From Papaver somniferum (Eukaryota > Streptophyta > Magnoliopsida > Ranunculales > Papaveraceae): a stretch of DNA of 64,000 nt. This document shows positions 11,542 to 24,103 of the stretch, piece after piece. The translations under genes were made by a program, and so were the position numbers. Below the pieces are notes generated by a model. That model ran no database searches. It was not told the origin of the DNA and saw only the letters and a program-made list of their open reading frames with translations. Each line of letters starts with the position of its first letter. The stretch's first letter is position 1. The stretch is from assembly GCF_003573695.1 (NCBI RefSeq), contig NC_039361.1, positions 101,062,279 through 101,126,278 on the forward strand, in the 5' to 3' direction.

Positions 11542-11661
11542 GGTGATGATACATGGATCTGAAACAATGGAGGCAACCTATGATGATGATACATGGATCT
11601 GAAACAACGGATGCAACCTATGGTGATGATACATGGATCTGAAACAACAGAGGCAGCCTAT
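11542..11661 (+). repeat. Tandem repeat, 40 bp x 3
   Basis: Three consecutive 40-bp units, each with GATGATACATGGATCTGAAA and a GCARCCTAT end, differing at a few bases. Confidence 0.88.
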
Positions 11662-14600
11662 ATTATATGATTGTTGAGAAAACCTCGCAAATTCTTACCC
11701 TACTTTTTCTCACAGATATAGTTTTTTCTTTTTAATTTTGCAGGTACGATTTTTACTTTATCAAAATATTTACTACAAAAACCTAACTTTATTTTCCATT
11801 ATGTACTACCCAATATGTGCATGTTATCTACTAATCAATCTAATTTTTGTCACCGGAAGTTTCAGTTTTACTACCCAATCTCTTCCCTCGATATCCAGGT
11901 GACTCTACAACAAAAATGTGAAGCCAAAATTGGGATTTAGCATAAAACATTAGGAAAAGAAAAATATATAAATTATATCTAAGTTCAGATTTGTGTAATT
12001 ATTTGTGGGTACTTTTAAATGCTTAATTTTTGTGTAGGCTAATGGAAAATATTTCAGTTAAGTGAAAGGAGCTGGTGGATTGTGATGTTCATACTCATAT
12101 ATCCAATGGTTTGAGGAGGTTGGTTAATTTATGGATTAATCAATGTTCTACCCAAACAGGTAACGATCACTTAATCCAGTCTTTCTTATATATAATAATC
12201 CAGTCTTTCTTATATATATTTTCATTTGTATCCGTATAGCATTAATCGGCGGGTTGACTGTTATTTGGTTATGCCTGTAGATTAAGCTTGAGATTGCCAT
12301 GGGGTGAAAGGCAATCATATTCATTTGATATTCTCTCTGAATGTCTAGATTCATAAAGCCCAAAGATTGTTAGAAATTTTTTGTTTGAATTCATATCTAT
12401 TCCATCTACATTTCCTTTTTTATAACCAATATGTGGTTTTGAGCCTCATTTGATGTCTTGACAGTTCTGTTTCTCTCAATTTTTCTTTTTTCTTTTTCTT
12501 TTTTCTTTTTTATAGTCCTGGTTCTTAGGTTACCTGCTTCTGCTTAATAGAAAGATCTAAAGGTTCATATTAATATCCAGGATCTCCGATTGCCAAATTC
12601 ACAATCCCGCTTCTGGCACATCTATAAATACTGTCCAATATTCTTTTTGGGGTATTGTTTATCTATTCAATTATATATGTTTTCTAAATGACGTTTTAAT
12701 TTCACATTGCAAATTAAATGATTGTAGAAGCCATTTAGCTTAGGTTTTTAAGCTTATATTATAAGTTAGTTTGTGTTGTATTTCAAGTTCTAAGCTCTTG
12801 ACATAAATTAAGATCTTTGTGTACTATATTGATTGTGGTAACTGTAAATCATATAGACAAAACGAATTGAGCAAAGGACACTAACTCATATAATTAAATG
12901 TTCATCAAAGAAGAACCAATGTTCACCAAAGAAACAATTAAAGATTAGATGGTATTAGAATATTTTATACGAACCAGTTTCATTATACTCTAGATCTTTG
13001 TTAATATAAAATGATGATATGACTTTTAAAATTTTAAGATGTCTTGGTTATAATGGAAATGGGTTTGTGTGTCTTACTCTTATAGTTATGTTGTATTTTC
13101 CTTGAGCCACATATGGTGTAACCATATAAGATTCTGGGCTTGAGTTTTCTTTGACATTTAAAACTTACTTTACGTGCTTTGATAATGATAGTAAATTTAT
13201 ATTCTTCTAACAGTTGATCTCTAGAATATAAGGAGGGTTATAATTGTATTTTATTTTATTGTTTCTTTTAGTTTTGCTTGACAGTTCCAAACAAAACCAA
13301 ATTCAATTTGCAACCATCCAAGTGTATTTTTTGGGTCATTTATAGCAGTTTGGTTGTAATAATAAGATTCTTCAGATCTGTGGTTCATCATCCATATACT
13401 TTAATCTGTTCACTACATTTATGCGGAGCCAGTGAACCAGACAGAGGATGTTATGGTCATAATGCACCGGTTCAAATTGGTCTGCCCTCCAGCGTTGCAT
13501 TTGAACTTTTACAAGTACAACTATCCCCTTGAGTTCAATCCCTGGAGAAATTGGATATGAGTAATATATTACACATTTTTCCTGTTTTTATTGCATGGAT
13601 ACCAATTCACATCATATAATTTTTTTACACGGAGTGAAATTGAATGGATCTGTTTGTGTGTGCATGTGAAAAAAAAAAGAGACGAGACCGAATTTGATGT
13701 GTGAATTTTCGGGTGGACAACAATCTAAGGGACTTATGGTTTAGCATTTCCAAATAACTTGCACATTAATATTTCAAAGAACAGTAACAGAAAGAAGAAC
13801 ACAAAAAAATATAAATACTGATTCAAGAACATAAAATGCTCATTAAACCGACACTGAATACTAAAATCCTAAATGTTCCTACTAACAGTCTCTTAGCTCA
13901 TTGGCGCCAAGCATGAGGGAATGCTAGACGTTCTGTAATTTACCTTAATGTTCCTACCGACAATATCTTGGAAAATTACCCCAGCTATAAAAATATGAAG
14001 AGTCAACAATACTTTGCAAGAATGTAGTGTATAAAAAAGATATATAAATTTATAAACAATCAATTCTGGCCGGGTCTTCTCAACTCAACCTCACTTTGAG
14101 GATGTTGTACAATACTCGATACTAAGGTTATCTCTCTGCTTTTGTTATCCAATGATTCCATCTTAACTTATGATCTTGGCAAAAAAAATTAAATCCCGAA
14201 AATATAACACACTTAGCATATTAAACTGACAATTTTTTTAAAGGCGCATATAGGATTCCCAATTACATCCAAATGGATTATATTTAACCTAATCGACTAT
14301 ATGTTACCGTAGAGCTAAACACTATTAACATTCGCAGGAAAGTGCTCACTTGGTAGAAGATAAGCCAATTTAATAAACTTGAATATTCGTACCATACTAC
14401 CATGTCATCCACATCGACCGTGGTTGGGTATCTGTCGATCTGGAAAATACATTGCAATTGAAGACATATTTATTTTTATCTTATCATTATCTTTGATGAA
14501 ATTAGTAATATTTATTTACTGGCTAGGGATATATCGAGTATAAAATGGAACCATAAATGGGAAACAATGCAATCTGTATTTCAATATTAATGGTCCCGTG

Positions 14601-14774
14601 TTAATTTGTGGCTAAGTAAGTACTGTTAATTTTTGGGTATGTAAATATAATGTCATTATCATTGAGCATCTTCAACAAATCATGACCCAATACAGAGATG
14701 ATACGCCTCTTACTGTAGCTACACCATAAAAATATATCACACAGAGTGAGACGATGTATCTATGCGCATGAATA
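11662..14774. other. Non-coding stretch, no supported gene
   Basis: AT-rich, intron-like sequence. An open stretch at about 13420-13550 could encode a peptide ending in NPWRNWI, but it has no recognisable domain and no convincing splice context. Otherwise only chance frames. Confidence 0.4.
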
Positions 14775-14925
14775 CTTAGATGTGAAGCATGCTGAATCAG
14801 AGGGCTTGCTGCAAGCTATGGGATGAGAAGAGAGGCTAGCTTTACAACAAGTTTGCTTTGATTTTGATGCGCATAATGTTGTAGTAGCAGCTAATGGAGA
14901 TCTTCATAGAGTCATATAGGAGATC
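14775..14925 (+). pseudogene. LINE RNase H domain relic
   Basis: Read in one frame, this stretch gives an AES-GLLQAMG start, then an FDFDAHNVVVAANGD segment. This follows the pattern of the RNase H-like domain at the C-terminus of plant L1-type LINE proteins (AE..GL..A, then a strand with D and a VV..N stretch). In-frame stop codons occur at about 14820 and after the HRVI segment, so it is dead. No adjoining reverse transcriptase was recognised, and it could also be a remnant of a host RNase H-like gene. Confidence 0.42.
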
Positions 14926-15469
14926 CAGAGTCTATCTACATATTACAGATTTACAAATATGAAGTTTATTAATATGAATCTTAATAAACCAACTGAATTT
15001 AGTTAGTATTTATATGTCTTTGCTGCCCCCATAGGCCTATGTGCTTAGACATATATCCTAACCCAATTTAGTTATACCAATTCAATGTGGTGTCAGCATC
15101 AGCGTAATAATGCATCCATGGGAATAAAAAACCAAATCTTTGTCGAAGATTTGTGTTTTGGTTCCTCCACTCACAGTTGTCGTAAGCCCTCCAAATTGGC
15201 TTCATGCATCAGTATTACCCCAATTCCAGGTTTGCATGAAGCTTTATGAAAAATTTGTTAACCTTTTGAGAATTTTGAATTTTAGCTTTGGAAACATATC
15301 ATTTACCCACTGTACATTCTGCCTTCAATCTCAATATGACGTGAAAGTATTTTAGTTTATTTTGTATGATTAGTCTAAACTGTGAACTGCAATATCGGCA
15401 GTAGCCTTGAAGGAAGACCTAAAAGAAGTAATCTCCCAACATGAATCTTATATTTCATAGGCGAGAAAC
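14926..15469. other. Non-coding stretch
   Basis: No gene or repeat structure recognised. Confidence 0.4.
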
Positions 15470-15501
15470 AAACCCATGCATCGCACGGGTGAAAAAATAG
15501 T
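15470..15501 (+). other. Degenerate Helitron-type 3' end
   Basis: CCCATGCATCGCACGGG can form a hairpin and is followed 10 bases later by ATAGT. It closely resembles the hairpin + CTAG|T at 20558-20587. CTAG has become ATAG and one stem base is changed. It may mark the end of an older Helitron lying to the left whose 5' end was not found. Confidence 0.45.
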
Positions 15502-16512
15502 ATATAAAGAAGAGGGGAAATATCAGGATTTCTGTACTTAATTAATTGACATTTGTGAAGCTGCACAAAGTGAAATATATGTATTGGCCGGATTCATCCA
15601 TTAATGCTCAATCATTCTCTATATAAAAATAGAGTTTTTTCGAGCGACGTGGTTAATCGGAGCTTCTGGTTGATTCTGGCCCCACCAAATTTTAAAAAAA
15701 GAAATTTATTCCACGTGTACTATGGTATATATTTTTTCTGGAAACAAATTGATCGTGGATACTAACCTTTCAATTGTATGATGGGTCTCTCTTGCAAACA
15801 ACTTTTTTGCGTATCCTGTTTGCATACAAAAAAACACGCAATTGTTAAAATTTGAAACAAAAAAATTAGAGCAAATAATGATTATCATCCAAAAAATCGA
15901 CAAAAAAAAGAGCAACCAAATATTGATTCAAACATCATTTTCATGTTACTTTTTTTTTATTTTGTTTATACCATAATTAAAAAGAATTAGATATATAAAA
16001 TTAAATAATTGATTAAATATGGTGGATTTTTTTAATTCAGTTATATCTTGATATGCCCATATTTTGTATATTAAAATGTTTTCAACCATTAATTATGATG
16101 ATATATGGAGATAATAGATATCCAAATTTTAAAGATTTCGATGGTTATCACGATTTTATTCCTTAAATTAAATATTCTTCAATCTATTTTGGCGTTCTAT
16201 TTTTTTGGAAATTTCGTGCTCATGCTATCTATATAAAGTGCTCAAGCAAGGTTGGGGGCATGTTATTTCCGTGGTGAGTTTTTTTCCCAGCTAGGGTTTT
16301 CGTCTTGCTTTTTTATTCGTACTTTTATTATTTTTATTCGATAATAATGAATATCGGATCTTTATGATGGTGTTTAGTTTTTGGTTTGCATATGTTTGTT
16401 GTGCTTCTCTTTACTTTCCTTTACTTTGGCGAGATATCAGCATTCAGTGATGTGATGAGTTTGATATATTGTTTCCAGGTGTTGTTGCCTTAATCAAACA
16501 AAAACACGCAAC

Positions 16513-16668
16513 ATGGAGTCCATCAACAATTATGTCGCTATGATGACAACAACAAACAGAACAGACCGTTTCGGTGCACCAATTCCATCTCAACAACTGA
16601 ACCAACTTGCTCCCACTACACCATTTGATTACAGTATATGTCCATACTTTTCTGGTGATGATTCCTAA
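16513..16668 (+). CDS. 51-residue exon-like frame inside the Helitron
   Basis: ATG at 16513 opens 51 codons, stopping with TAA at 16666. The peptide begins MESINNYVAMM and is hydrophilic and Gln/Thr/Pro-rich (PIPSQQLNQLAPTTPFDY). About 35 bases upstream lies TTTCCAG/GTGTTG, a good splice acceptor, and a TATA-like CTATATAAAG is at about 16228, so it looks like the first coding exon of a gene whose remainder is missing or diverged. Codon choice is more gene-like than the flanks. I do not recognise the family. Confidence 0.35.
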   Translation: MESINNYVAMMTTTNRTDRFGAPIPSQQLNQLAPTTPFDYSICPYFSGDDS

Positions 16669-18295
16669 CCTTCAAATTTTTAATTGAAGGCACATGTTTA
16701 TGAGTGTTTACAATCGTTTGGTTGTTTTATGTTTATAATTGAATTTGGTCAATTATCAAATCACATATCACGTTATAATAATTTTCTGAAATAGGACCAT
16801 TTTTTTATATTGGACCTTGAAGGATGTATGAGCAAGTTGTGACCAAATTACGCTGTTTCATTGTAAAAAATAATGTGAGATTGAGTTAAATTATACAAAT
16901 ATGGATCAATATTTGATATGTATCAATCGAATCAAAACAAAACACTCCAGTGTAGTTTGAAGTCTAGAAATGCAAATAAATGACGCTGCCATAAAGATCA
17001 CACAACTGTATGGTACCCTAATAATTAATGACTTTGATGATATCATGAGTGCCAATAGATACGGTGGTATATCAAATTAACGAAATCCAGTTTTTGTAAA
17101 CACTCAGGGATCTATTAATAAATGATTTTTCTAATATTACGAGTGCCAATCAAGATGATAGACATTATTACTTCTTTTAGATTTTTTCGGAAGAGGAAAA
17201 GTGACAAATAACTAGATAACAATTCTCGACTGGTAAGGCGCTAATCCTTTTCTTTCATTCATGTTCACCTCCCTATTTCTTTTGTGCCAATCAAGATGAT
17301 AGACATTTTTTTTTCACTATTAAACTGATTTGGAGTTATTAACTCTTGATTTATATCATCCTATTTTAAATTTTGCAGCCTTGAATCTCCATGGACTGGT
17401 TGAATTTGGTACGTGCCAATCCTAGCTGATGCTACTAAGTTTTTTCGTTTTCTGATTATAGATTGACTTTATAAATTATAAATTGACTTTTTAGATTTTC
17501 ATAATCTCTATAATAGTTAATACAGATTGACTTATTAGATCGCAACTGACTAAAACCGTAACTAAAACCGTGACTAATGTATAGACCGAGCTATTGAACC
17601 ACATAAAAACCGAGATTACTTTTTATCTCACACATTTAGGTGGTGGGTCCCTGTGGGCCCCGCAGAGGACAACAGGGGGTCCTATTTTTGGTTTGGGTCT
17701 GTGAGTGATTGTTTTCATGTGGTTTCCTTTGCACGGTTCGTGAAGAATTTTTGGACTAAAATTTCAGTTTGCAGGACACAACTGTCTATAAATAATGCAT
17801 GGTCTGGTCCTATTTACTATACTTTTTATCCGTCGTATGTGCCTTTTTATCCCTCTACTGGTACTTTTTATCCATCGTGTGTGCCTTTTATCTGGATATG
17901 TTGTGTTATGGTTATGTTGAATCACTTCGGAGGGGCAATGCCACCTACAATGGGATAATTGTCTCATCAAAACTCATGAAGGTTGGTCCAGTATCTCATC
18001 ATGTTAATCAATACAATTCCAGTTTGAACTTCTGAGTATCAAATCAATCTGAACCTGTGCACCACCGAACATATTCATATTACTATATATAGACTACTCC
18101 TTTTGGCATTGTTTAGTAGCCCAACTGTCAAAAGAAAAAATATTAAACATGGATTAGGTTTAATATGTAAAAGTAAAACTGTAAATTCAGAAGAAACGAG
18201 ATAAGCATTGCCTGTTCTTTTTCTCAAAAACGGAGAACCATGATCCGTTCACCACTAAAATTGGAAATTACTACTACATATAGGCTCTTCCCAAG
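16669..18295. other. Helitron interior, no recognised gene
   Basis: AT-rich. Contains repeated CCAATCAAGATGATAGACATT words (about 17148 and 17287), an ACTAAAACCGT duplication near 17550, and a TTTTTATCC-repeat (next entry). Confidence 0.4.
17820..17895 (+). repeat. Degenerate CTTTTTATCC repeat
   Basis: Four ACTTTTTATCC / GCCTTTTTATCC units, alternating in spacing, encode FYPS-type repeats in one frame. This is a low-complexity tandem repeat, not evidence for a protein. Confidence 0.55.
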
Positions 18296-18540
18296 CTAAC
18301 GGGAAAAGGAAATTGAAATAGCCATAAGTTCCAGTAGTGTCCCCCTTTTGAGGAGGTTTTTTCCATGTAAGTATAGTGAGTAGTGACCACCTTGGGCATA
18401 TTGATCACCTGGCCAACCAATATTGGAAGGTCCTTGGGACGATCTTTCGAACACTGACCAACTAAGCGGAGGAGGTTTAGCCACCCTTTTTTTTCCCTGA
18501 AGCATCATCCCTGAACGAACTCTGAATCCATCCAAAATAT
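18296..18540 (-). pseudogene. Unrecognised protein-like fragment in the Helitron
   Basis: On the minus strand an 80-codon open frame has an amino-acid make-up unlike random AT-rich DNA: it contains DGFRVRSGMMLQGKK, PPPLSWSVFE and SNIGWPGDQYAQGGHYSLY, rich in Gly, Trp and Pro. The first codons follow an AT-rich stretch that could be an intron end. No ATG begins the frame. It looks like one exon of a host gene captured by the Helitron; I cannot name the gene. Alternative: a chance open frame, unlikely given the composition. Confidence 0.4.
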
Positions 18541-19010
18541 ATGTAAGTATTGTGAACTTAATTACATATGTATGTTAACCTAATTTTTACTTATTTTAGG
18601 TGAGAAGATATATTTACATATATTATGTGAGAAGATCTATATTAGATCATCCAAAAATATCTTAACTTTTCCAAGAAGAAAAGAGTAGTAATCCGGGAGT
18701 GCAAAAATTACCCAATCACGAATATTAAGTTGCATAGAATAATTAGTGTATATAATATATTCATAATCACTATTATTTTCAATTATTTTCAAAAATGTAA
18801 ATGATTCCATATATGAATGCTTCGAAAAAACAAAAAAAAACATATATGAAAACAAACCATATATAAACTCGGTTGGAAAATTACATATAAAGAGGAAATA
18901 ATTGTTTCATTGCATGTATATGACAAAGTTAGTGAAATAAATAAGCGCATAGCATCCCGTATTCCGGGGAAGAAAGTGAATACCTATGTAGAGATTATAC
19001 ACACTAACGG

Positions 19011-19635
19011 TACAAATGCATCCTAATATTCTAAATAAGATTGAAAATACTTACAGGTTGCATCATGAATTATGATTTAAAATTGGATTGCTAATTACTC
19101 TCTTGATTAACCTAGACAAGAGAGAAGGCATTGTTGAGGCCACAAGATTAGTATAACACATCTAAGTGAACATGATTAAGAGAACATGAAATTGTTGCAG
19201 AAGTGCTACCTGGAGATGCTATTGGGGAAAGTAGTAATAGGAAGAGAAATTGAGAAATATAGGCTTATTCGAAACCCAGTTTACAAATATAAGGTCGTTT
19301 CCACTTTTCAACTTATCCGGAACCACACAAAAGCGGTACACCTGTATCCTAGAATTCTAAACAAGATTGAGAATGCTTACATGTTGTATCACGAAATACG
19401 ATTGGAAATTGGATTGCTAATTATTCTCTCGATTAACCTAGACAAGAGAGAAGGTATCGATGAAGCCACGAGTTTAATATAACACGGCTAAGAGAACATG
19501 AGATTGCTGCAGAAGTACTAGCTGGAGATGCTATTGTGGGGAAGTAGTTATAGAAAGACAAATTGAGAAATACAGGCATATTCGAAACTCAGTTTAAAAA
19601 TATAAGCCCCTTTCCACTTTTTAACTTTTCGAATA
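19011..19635 (+). repeat. Tandem duplication, ~326 bp x 2
   Basis: Copy 1 begins GTACAAATGCATCCTAATAT at 19011, copy 2 begins GTACACCTGTATCCTAGAAT at 19337. Both run through GATTGCTAATTA, GACAAGAGAGAAGG, AAGAGAACATGA and GGAGATGCTATTG. The second copy ends about 19635. Similarity is roughly 80-85% by eye, so the duplication is old. A 98-codon frame across it (19186-19482) is not recognised. Confidence 0.7.
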
Positions 19636-19799
19636 TGGCCATTTCTGCATTTTTCCATCCATCTCGGTTAAATACCATTATATTATTGTTTAATTATCCT
19701 TTACTCATTGCCACGTCGGCCTCCTTCATCATTTTTAAGGTTTGTTGATCTCTGTTCATGATCGTTTCACCATTTCAGGTTCGTTACATCATTCACAAT

Positions 19800-19905
19800 T
19801 CCATGGTTTAGGGTTTAGGGTTCAGGTTTTTTAATTCAGGGTTCATTGTTCCAAGTTCAGGTTCCCAAGAGGGTTCAAGGTTCCAAAGTTATAGGGTTCA
19901 GAGTT
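19800..19905 (+). repeat. TTTAGGG/TTCAGGG-type degenerate repeat
   Basis: GGTTTAGGGTTTAGGGTTCAGG then a run of GGGTTCA / GGTTCCA words. It begins like the plant telomere unit (TTTAGGG) but only two exact units occur, so it is a degenerate interstitial repeat. Confidence 0.5.
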
Positions 19906-20586
19906 TTTAGTTGGTGGAAAATCGACCTTGCACAAAGGAGATGCGATTCAGAGTATTTTATGACTTTTTAATAGGTGAGATAACTTTATGGAATCGGTTT
20001 TTTTCAAAAAAAAAAAAAAGTGTGATAAGTCAAAGTAGGCCTATATTCGAAGTTCCAAAAAACAAGCCTATATTTGAAAACGGAAAAAAAAAGAAAAGAA
20101 AACAGGCGTATATTAAAAAACTTATTAAATGTCAAATCTCGATAAAAATTTGCTTTGCAATGCACATGGATAAGTGTTGGTAAAATCGTTTACACAATGC
20201 CGGGTTCTACTTGAGATCCAGAGCTTTTGATGGGAAAGAAAATCAGAAGCACGTTGACATTTGAAATGCAGCTTATGGACCATCAAAATAAAAAAATTAA
20301 TGTCCTAAAAAAATTATTTACCAGATGGAAATACCAAAAGATGGATATACCAAAACAATTGTGCTTCAACGCATTCCTAAAAATTACAGATTTATAGGCC
20401 ATATTATTCTCCAGCACTGACGAATATGGGAGAAGGGGGATCATGCAACAACGATTATCATCCTAAACCGACCTTGATATTATTTTGTTGCACATCAATT
20501 CAAATATTAACTTATTAGTTACATTGGTTATTCATTTGTTTCACAAGCAAGAAGATGACCCGTGCATCGCACGGGTGATAAACTAG

Positions 20587-22349
20587 TAATAATAAAGAAT
20601 AATATAGCATGAAACAAAGATTATTCCAAGAAGACTTAGCCTAGGTAGACACGATAAAATATTGGCAATATACCTATTATGCACGAAAATGATATGTTTA
20701 CGATATTCACTCCCAACGAAAATCTCGCGTCTAATAACCCATAGGCTCCCCTTTCACCCATTGATAATACCAATATTGAGAACGTTTCCTTGGGCCATTG
20801 GATTGCCAATCGCGAGTAATTGCGGGATTTAACTGCGGTGAATGTATCACTTCCTCTATTATGCATAACTAGTTGGAAATTTGGGTATGGAAAAACAAAG
20901 GCAATTTTGTAAAATAGAAGACCGAAAACAAGAGACACAAAGTAGGGGAAAGAAGAAGAAAAAAATCTTATTATTATGTGTTGTAATACAAAAGATTAGG
21001 TCTCTTCTATTTAGAAGAAACCTTAGTGTTAGACAAAAGGGTAATTTAATAAATAAACAATAGTTTATAACATGTAACACATTACTTTTATGAAAAAAAT
21101 GCATTTTTGTAGATTTTAAACCACGTCGATGCATTGGAAAAATACGAAAACCAAAGAGTATTTAAATTAATAAGCTGTATAGATGGATTTGGCGGAGTTG
21201 GGTATGGAAATGTGACCAATCCAATCGGATGGATTTGGTTAGGGGTTGGATCCGGTTTTAGCCTAGCAGGAAAAAAGAAAGAAAAAAAAAAGAAAAAAAA
21301 AAGAAAAAAGAAAAAAGAATTAACGAACCCCAACTAACTAGGATTTGGTGGTGGGGGTTATGATGAGCTTGTGCTTGTGCATTCTCCAATTATCTTCAAT
21401 CACCATGACACTATATAATTCTTTACCGAATAGTATAGATCTCGAATATATATATCATATATATACAACATATCGAAAAGAATTTGCATTAAGATATAAA
21501 AGAATATGAACATAAATGGTGAAGATTTTTTATTAAAAAAGAAAGAAAAGAAATGATGAAGAGTCACATCCATAATTAAAATGCATACTTCAAAAAAGAA
21601 AAAAACATCCATAATTAATCTAATGATCCTCCACTAATCAGGCCAATGTTAATCAAGAAAAGTAAAGTTGTACCAGATTAATGATTAAATGTTATTGAAA
21701 TGCAGTAAGTGGAGGAGCCAATCTCACCCGAAAGTTGTTAACTAATTTGTTATCAACTAGTTAGTCTGATTTTTGTATTTTCCTTTTTCGAGATCAGGTG
21801 TACTATACTGATTAATTTGCCGCCTACTATTTTCTTTTTTTTTTTAAAGATTGGAATTCTAATTATCCAATCTAATTCAAGGCCTACCCAAATTTTGCGC
21901 CCAACTAGATGGTGTATAAGAGGTGTTTAAATTGGGTGAAATTACTAAATTACCCTTTACCACTAAATCGCCGATAAAGAAACCCGTAATGGAAGAAGAA
22001 CAATCTATGAGAGCAAAAAAAACAACAAAAATGGCTAGAACATGTCCTTTCCAATCACCCCAATCCTACTAATTAGTTTTACCAACATGTGTGCACTCGA
22101 ATCAAAATTTTGAAATCTAAGCTTCATGTGCTAATCATAGAATAGGCCGATGTTCATGTTCACGTCAACCGATTCCTTTATAAAACGGTCGTTGTTTATG
22201 AGGATATTAACCGATTATGCATGATATATCTTCTTAACCTTAGAACTTTTATTTAAGTTGTCACCTATTATCCGTTTAGAGTTTTGATTATTATATACCA
22301 AAATATTTTTTAGGACCACATTGATATTGTGTCTCTTTTTAAGGTTGGA
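20587..22349. other. Non-coding stretch with purine-rich tract
   Basis: No gene recognised. An A/G-only tract lies at about 21270-21319 (GAAAGAAAAAA-type), and TATATA runs at about 21445-21465. CCGATT words at about 22170 and 22210 resemble those at 24480-24640. Confidence 0.4.
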
Positions 22350-24103
22350 TCGTCAGCTGGAAGAGTGATCAAATGGCCACTCTATAAGAAACAGATGAAG
22401 TGAGACAACTCATAGATGTTATGGGGTTTTTGGTTGTGGTCAAAAATTCAGTGGTTGGATCCTCTTGTTTTTGCCTTTTGCAAGAGAAATCACGCGGAAC
22501 AAATACTTTTTTCTCTTCTAGTTGGAAAAATGAAAATAATTAGTTAATTATTCCAAATGATGTGTAGTTGATTGCTGGTCCAAGCATAACAGGTAAAGCC
22601 ATGAAGAGGGTTGATTAGGTGAATAGTCTTAATTAGACGAATATTTACGATGTTACCAAGCGGGTGTTCGATTGAGATGAGACGAAAACGACGTTAGGGA
22701 TGAAAGTAGGTAAATAAAAGAACATAATATACTATCCCAAGAGCTTGAGGACCAATTCTCGAGAATAAAAGATCTTCGTGAAAAATGAGAGTTGTGTGGG
22801 CACCTATAATTGTTATAGCCACCGCATATATTCTCTACATATTTGGATATGTTATCTTCCCCGACATTTTCAATTCTCGTGTGAACGGTAACTAAGAACA
22901 TCTATTGGAAACATTAAACAAGGTTCTCGACTACTCTTGGGGCAGTGGGTGCCTTGCATACTAGTTGAACGAGATGACAAAGTGTACTAGGGCAGGCATT
23001 AACCAAATCGGAGGGGATGTGGATCTTCTGCATGTAATTCAAGTTGTGTAGTTATTGTATTTTGTTTATCTTACTCGTTCCACATATAATCTTATGTTGA
23101 GAAAGTAGTGGATATATTTGTGCTTTTAAAAAGATTACTAAAAGGGCTCATGAGAATTAGCAGTGGAACAATGCTTGTTTTGGAGACTCGAAGAGTTTGA
23201 AGAATGAATTTATAGATTTGATACAACAATTAGACAACTTAACGACATGAGATGTTGTCTTTAACCCTTATAAGAAACAATATAAGGACTAAATCATGGT
23301 TGGGTGCTAGGAGTAATGTTATTTTGGACCTATGTTTCACCCCGAGGGATATGTAGTGTTCATCCCGTCCAGAGTTACTTGACAATGTGATGGTATATCA
23401 AAAATTCCCAATGAAACTTATTTTAACGATAAGTGTAAATTGAATGTGGCTGCTTATAAATCCCTTGATAACGAAATTGTAGTTGCTCACGATCTTTTAC
23501 CGAAATTATTTGGATTGGGATGCTGCGAGAGAATACCTATACGGTATGGTTAGGTCTCCGAACATATATGACGAGGTATCTCAAGTTTACATGGCTTGGT
23601 ACAACAACGCATCGCATACTCGTGTAATACGATGAGATGAGAGTCCCTTCATCAGGGGACAAGATAAAACTCTCGATGTCATGGTGCGTATTTTTAGTAT
23701 CTCATGGTTTATAAGGGTTTCGACATGATTTATTAAATGTTTGTTTTTCGAAGAGAAGACAGTGAAGGAGAATCGAGTTTGGATAGATAGTGCAAAAACA
23801 TGTGTACAGAAAAGGTAAAATGTTGAGGAGAATGAAATGAGGATTGCAGAATTGAACATATTGAAGATGAAAATGCTGGTGCATCTTATAGGAAAGAGGT
23901 GGAGACAGTTCGAAAGAGGAAAACTAGGACACGAAAAATCTATCGGGGTGAATCAAGCACCGACCATAACAAAGATGACTAGCATGATGGTGAAAATAAT
24001 GATGTTGGCGAAGAACGACCTGTTGAACGAGGCCGATGTGGTCGCCGGGGGTTGTGGTCGTCATCGTGGTGGCCGTGGTGTTGATGGTGATGACGAGGAA
24101 TGA
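22350..24103 (+). pseudogene. Plant mobile domain (PMD) gene, decayed
   Basis: Translated pieces in order along the plus strand fit the PMD (MAIN-like) family. Near 22395 there is EVRQLIDVMGF. About 22490 there is a TNTFF segment, which in the family lies in the TxTFH motif. About 22555 there is IPNDV-LIAGPSITGKAM, matching the family's PLDVxLITGLPIxG segment. About 23530 there is YDEVSQVYMAWYNNASHTRVI, matching its conserved Y..W....SH segment. At about 23880-24090 there is a basic, then Arg/Gly-rich tail. In-frame stops and frame changes separate the pieces, so no protein can be made. PMD proteins are plant-specific, of transposon origin, with roles in silencing for some members. Probably a transposon-borne copy. 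Confidence 0.55.

Larger units (their letters stand above)
15616..20586 (+). mobile_element. Non-autonomous Helitron (candidate)
   Basis: The left end TCTCTATATAAAAATAGAG (15616-15634) is in the style of Helitron 5' ends. The right end is a GC-rich hairpin, CCCGTGCATCGCACGGG (20559-20575), followed by GTGATAAA and CTAG, then T, which matches the Helitron 3' rule (hairpin about 10 nt before CTRR, insertion before T). Helitrons make no TSD. The base before the left end is T rather than the expected A. No Rep/helicase protein is present, so it would be non-autonomous. The interior carries a short exon-like frame, a protein-like fragment on the minus strand and a tandem duplication, consistent with gene-fragment capture. 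Family and boundaries are inference. Confidence 0.5.

Noticed and set aside
13278..13550. Exon of a host gene
   Set aside because: Two overlapping frames look mildly protein-like (one ends NPWRNWI), but neither gives a recognised domain and splice sites are not convincing.
19800..19905. Interstitial telomere array
   Set aside because: Only two exact TTTAGGG units; the rest is degenerate GGGTTCA sequence.
21088..21337. Lys-rich / Phe-rich frames on the two strands
   Set aside because: Caused by the A/G-only tract at about 21270-21319.
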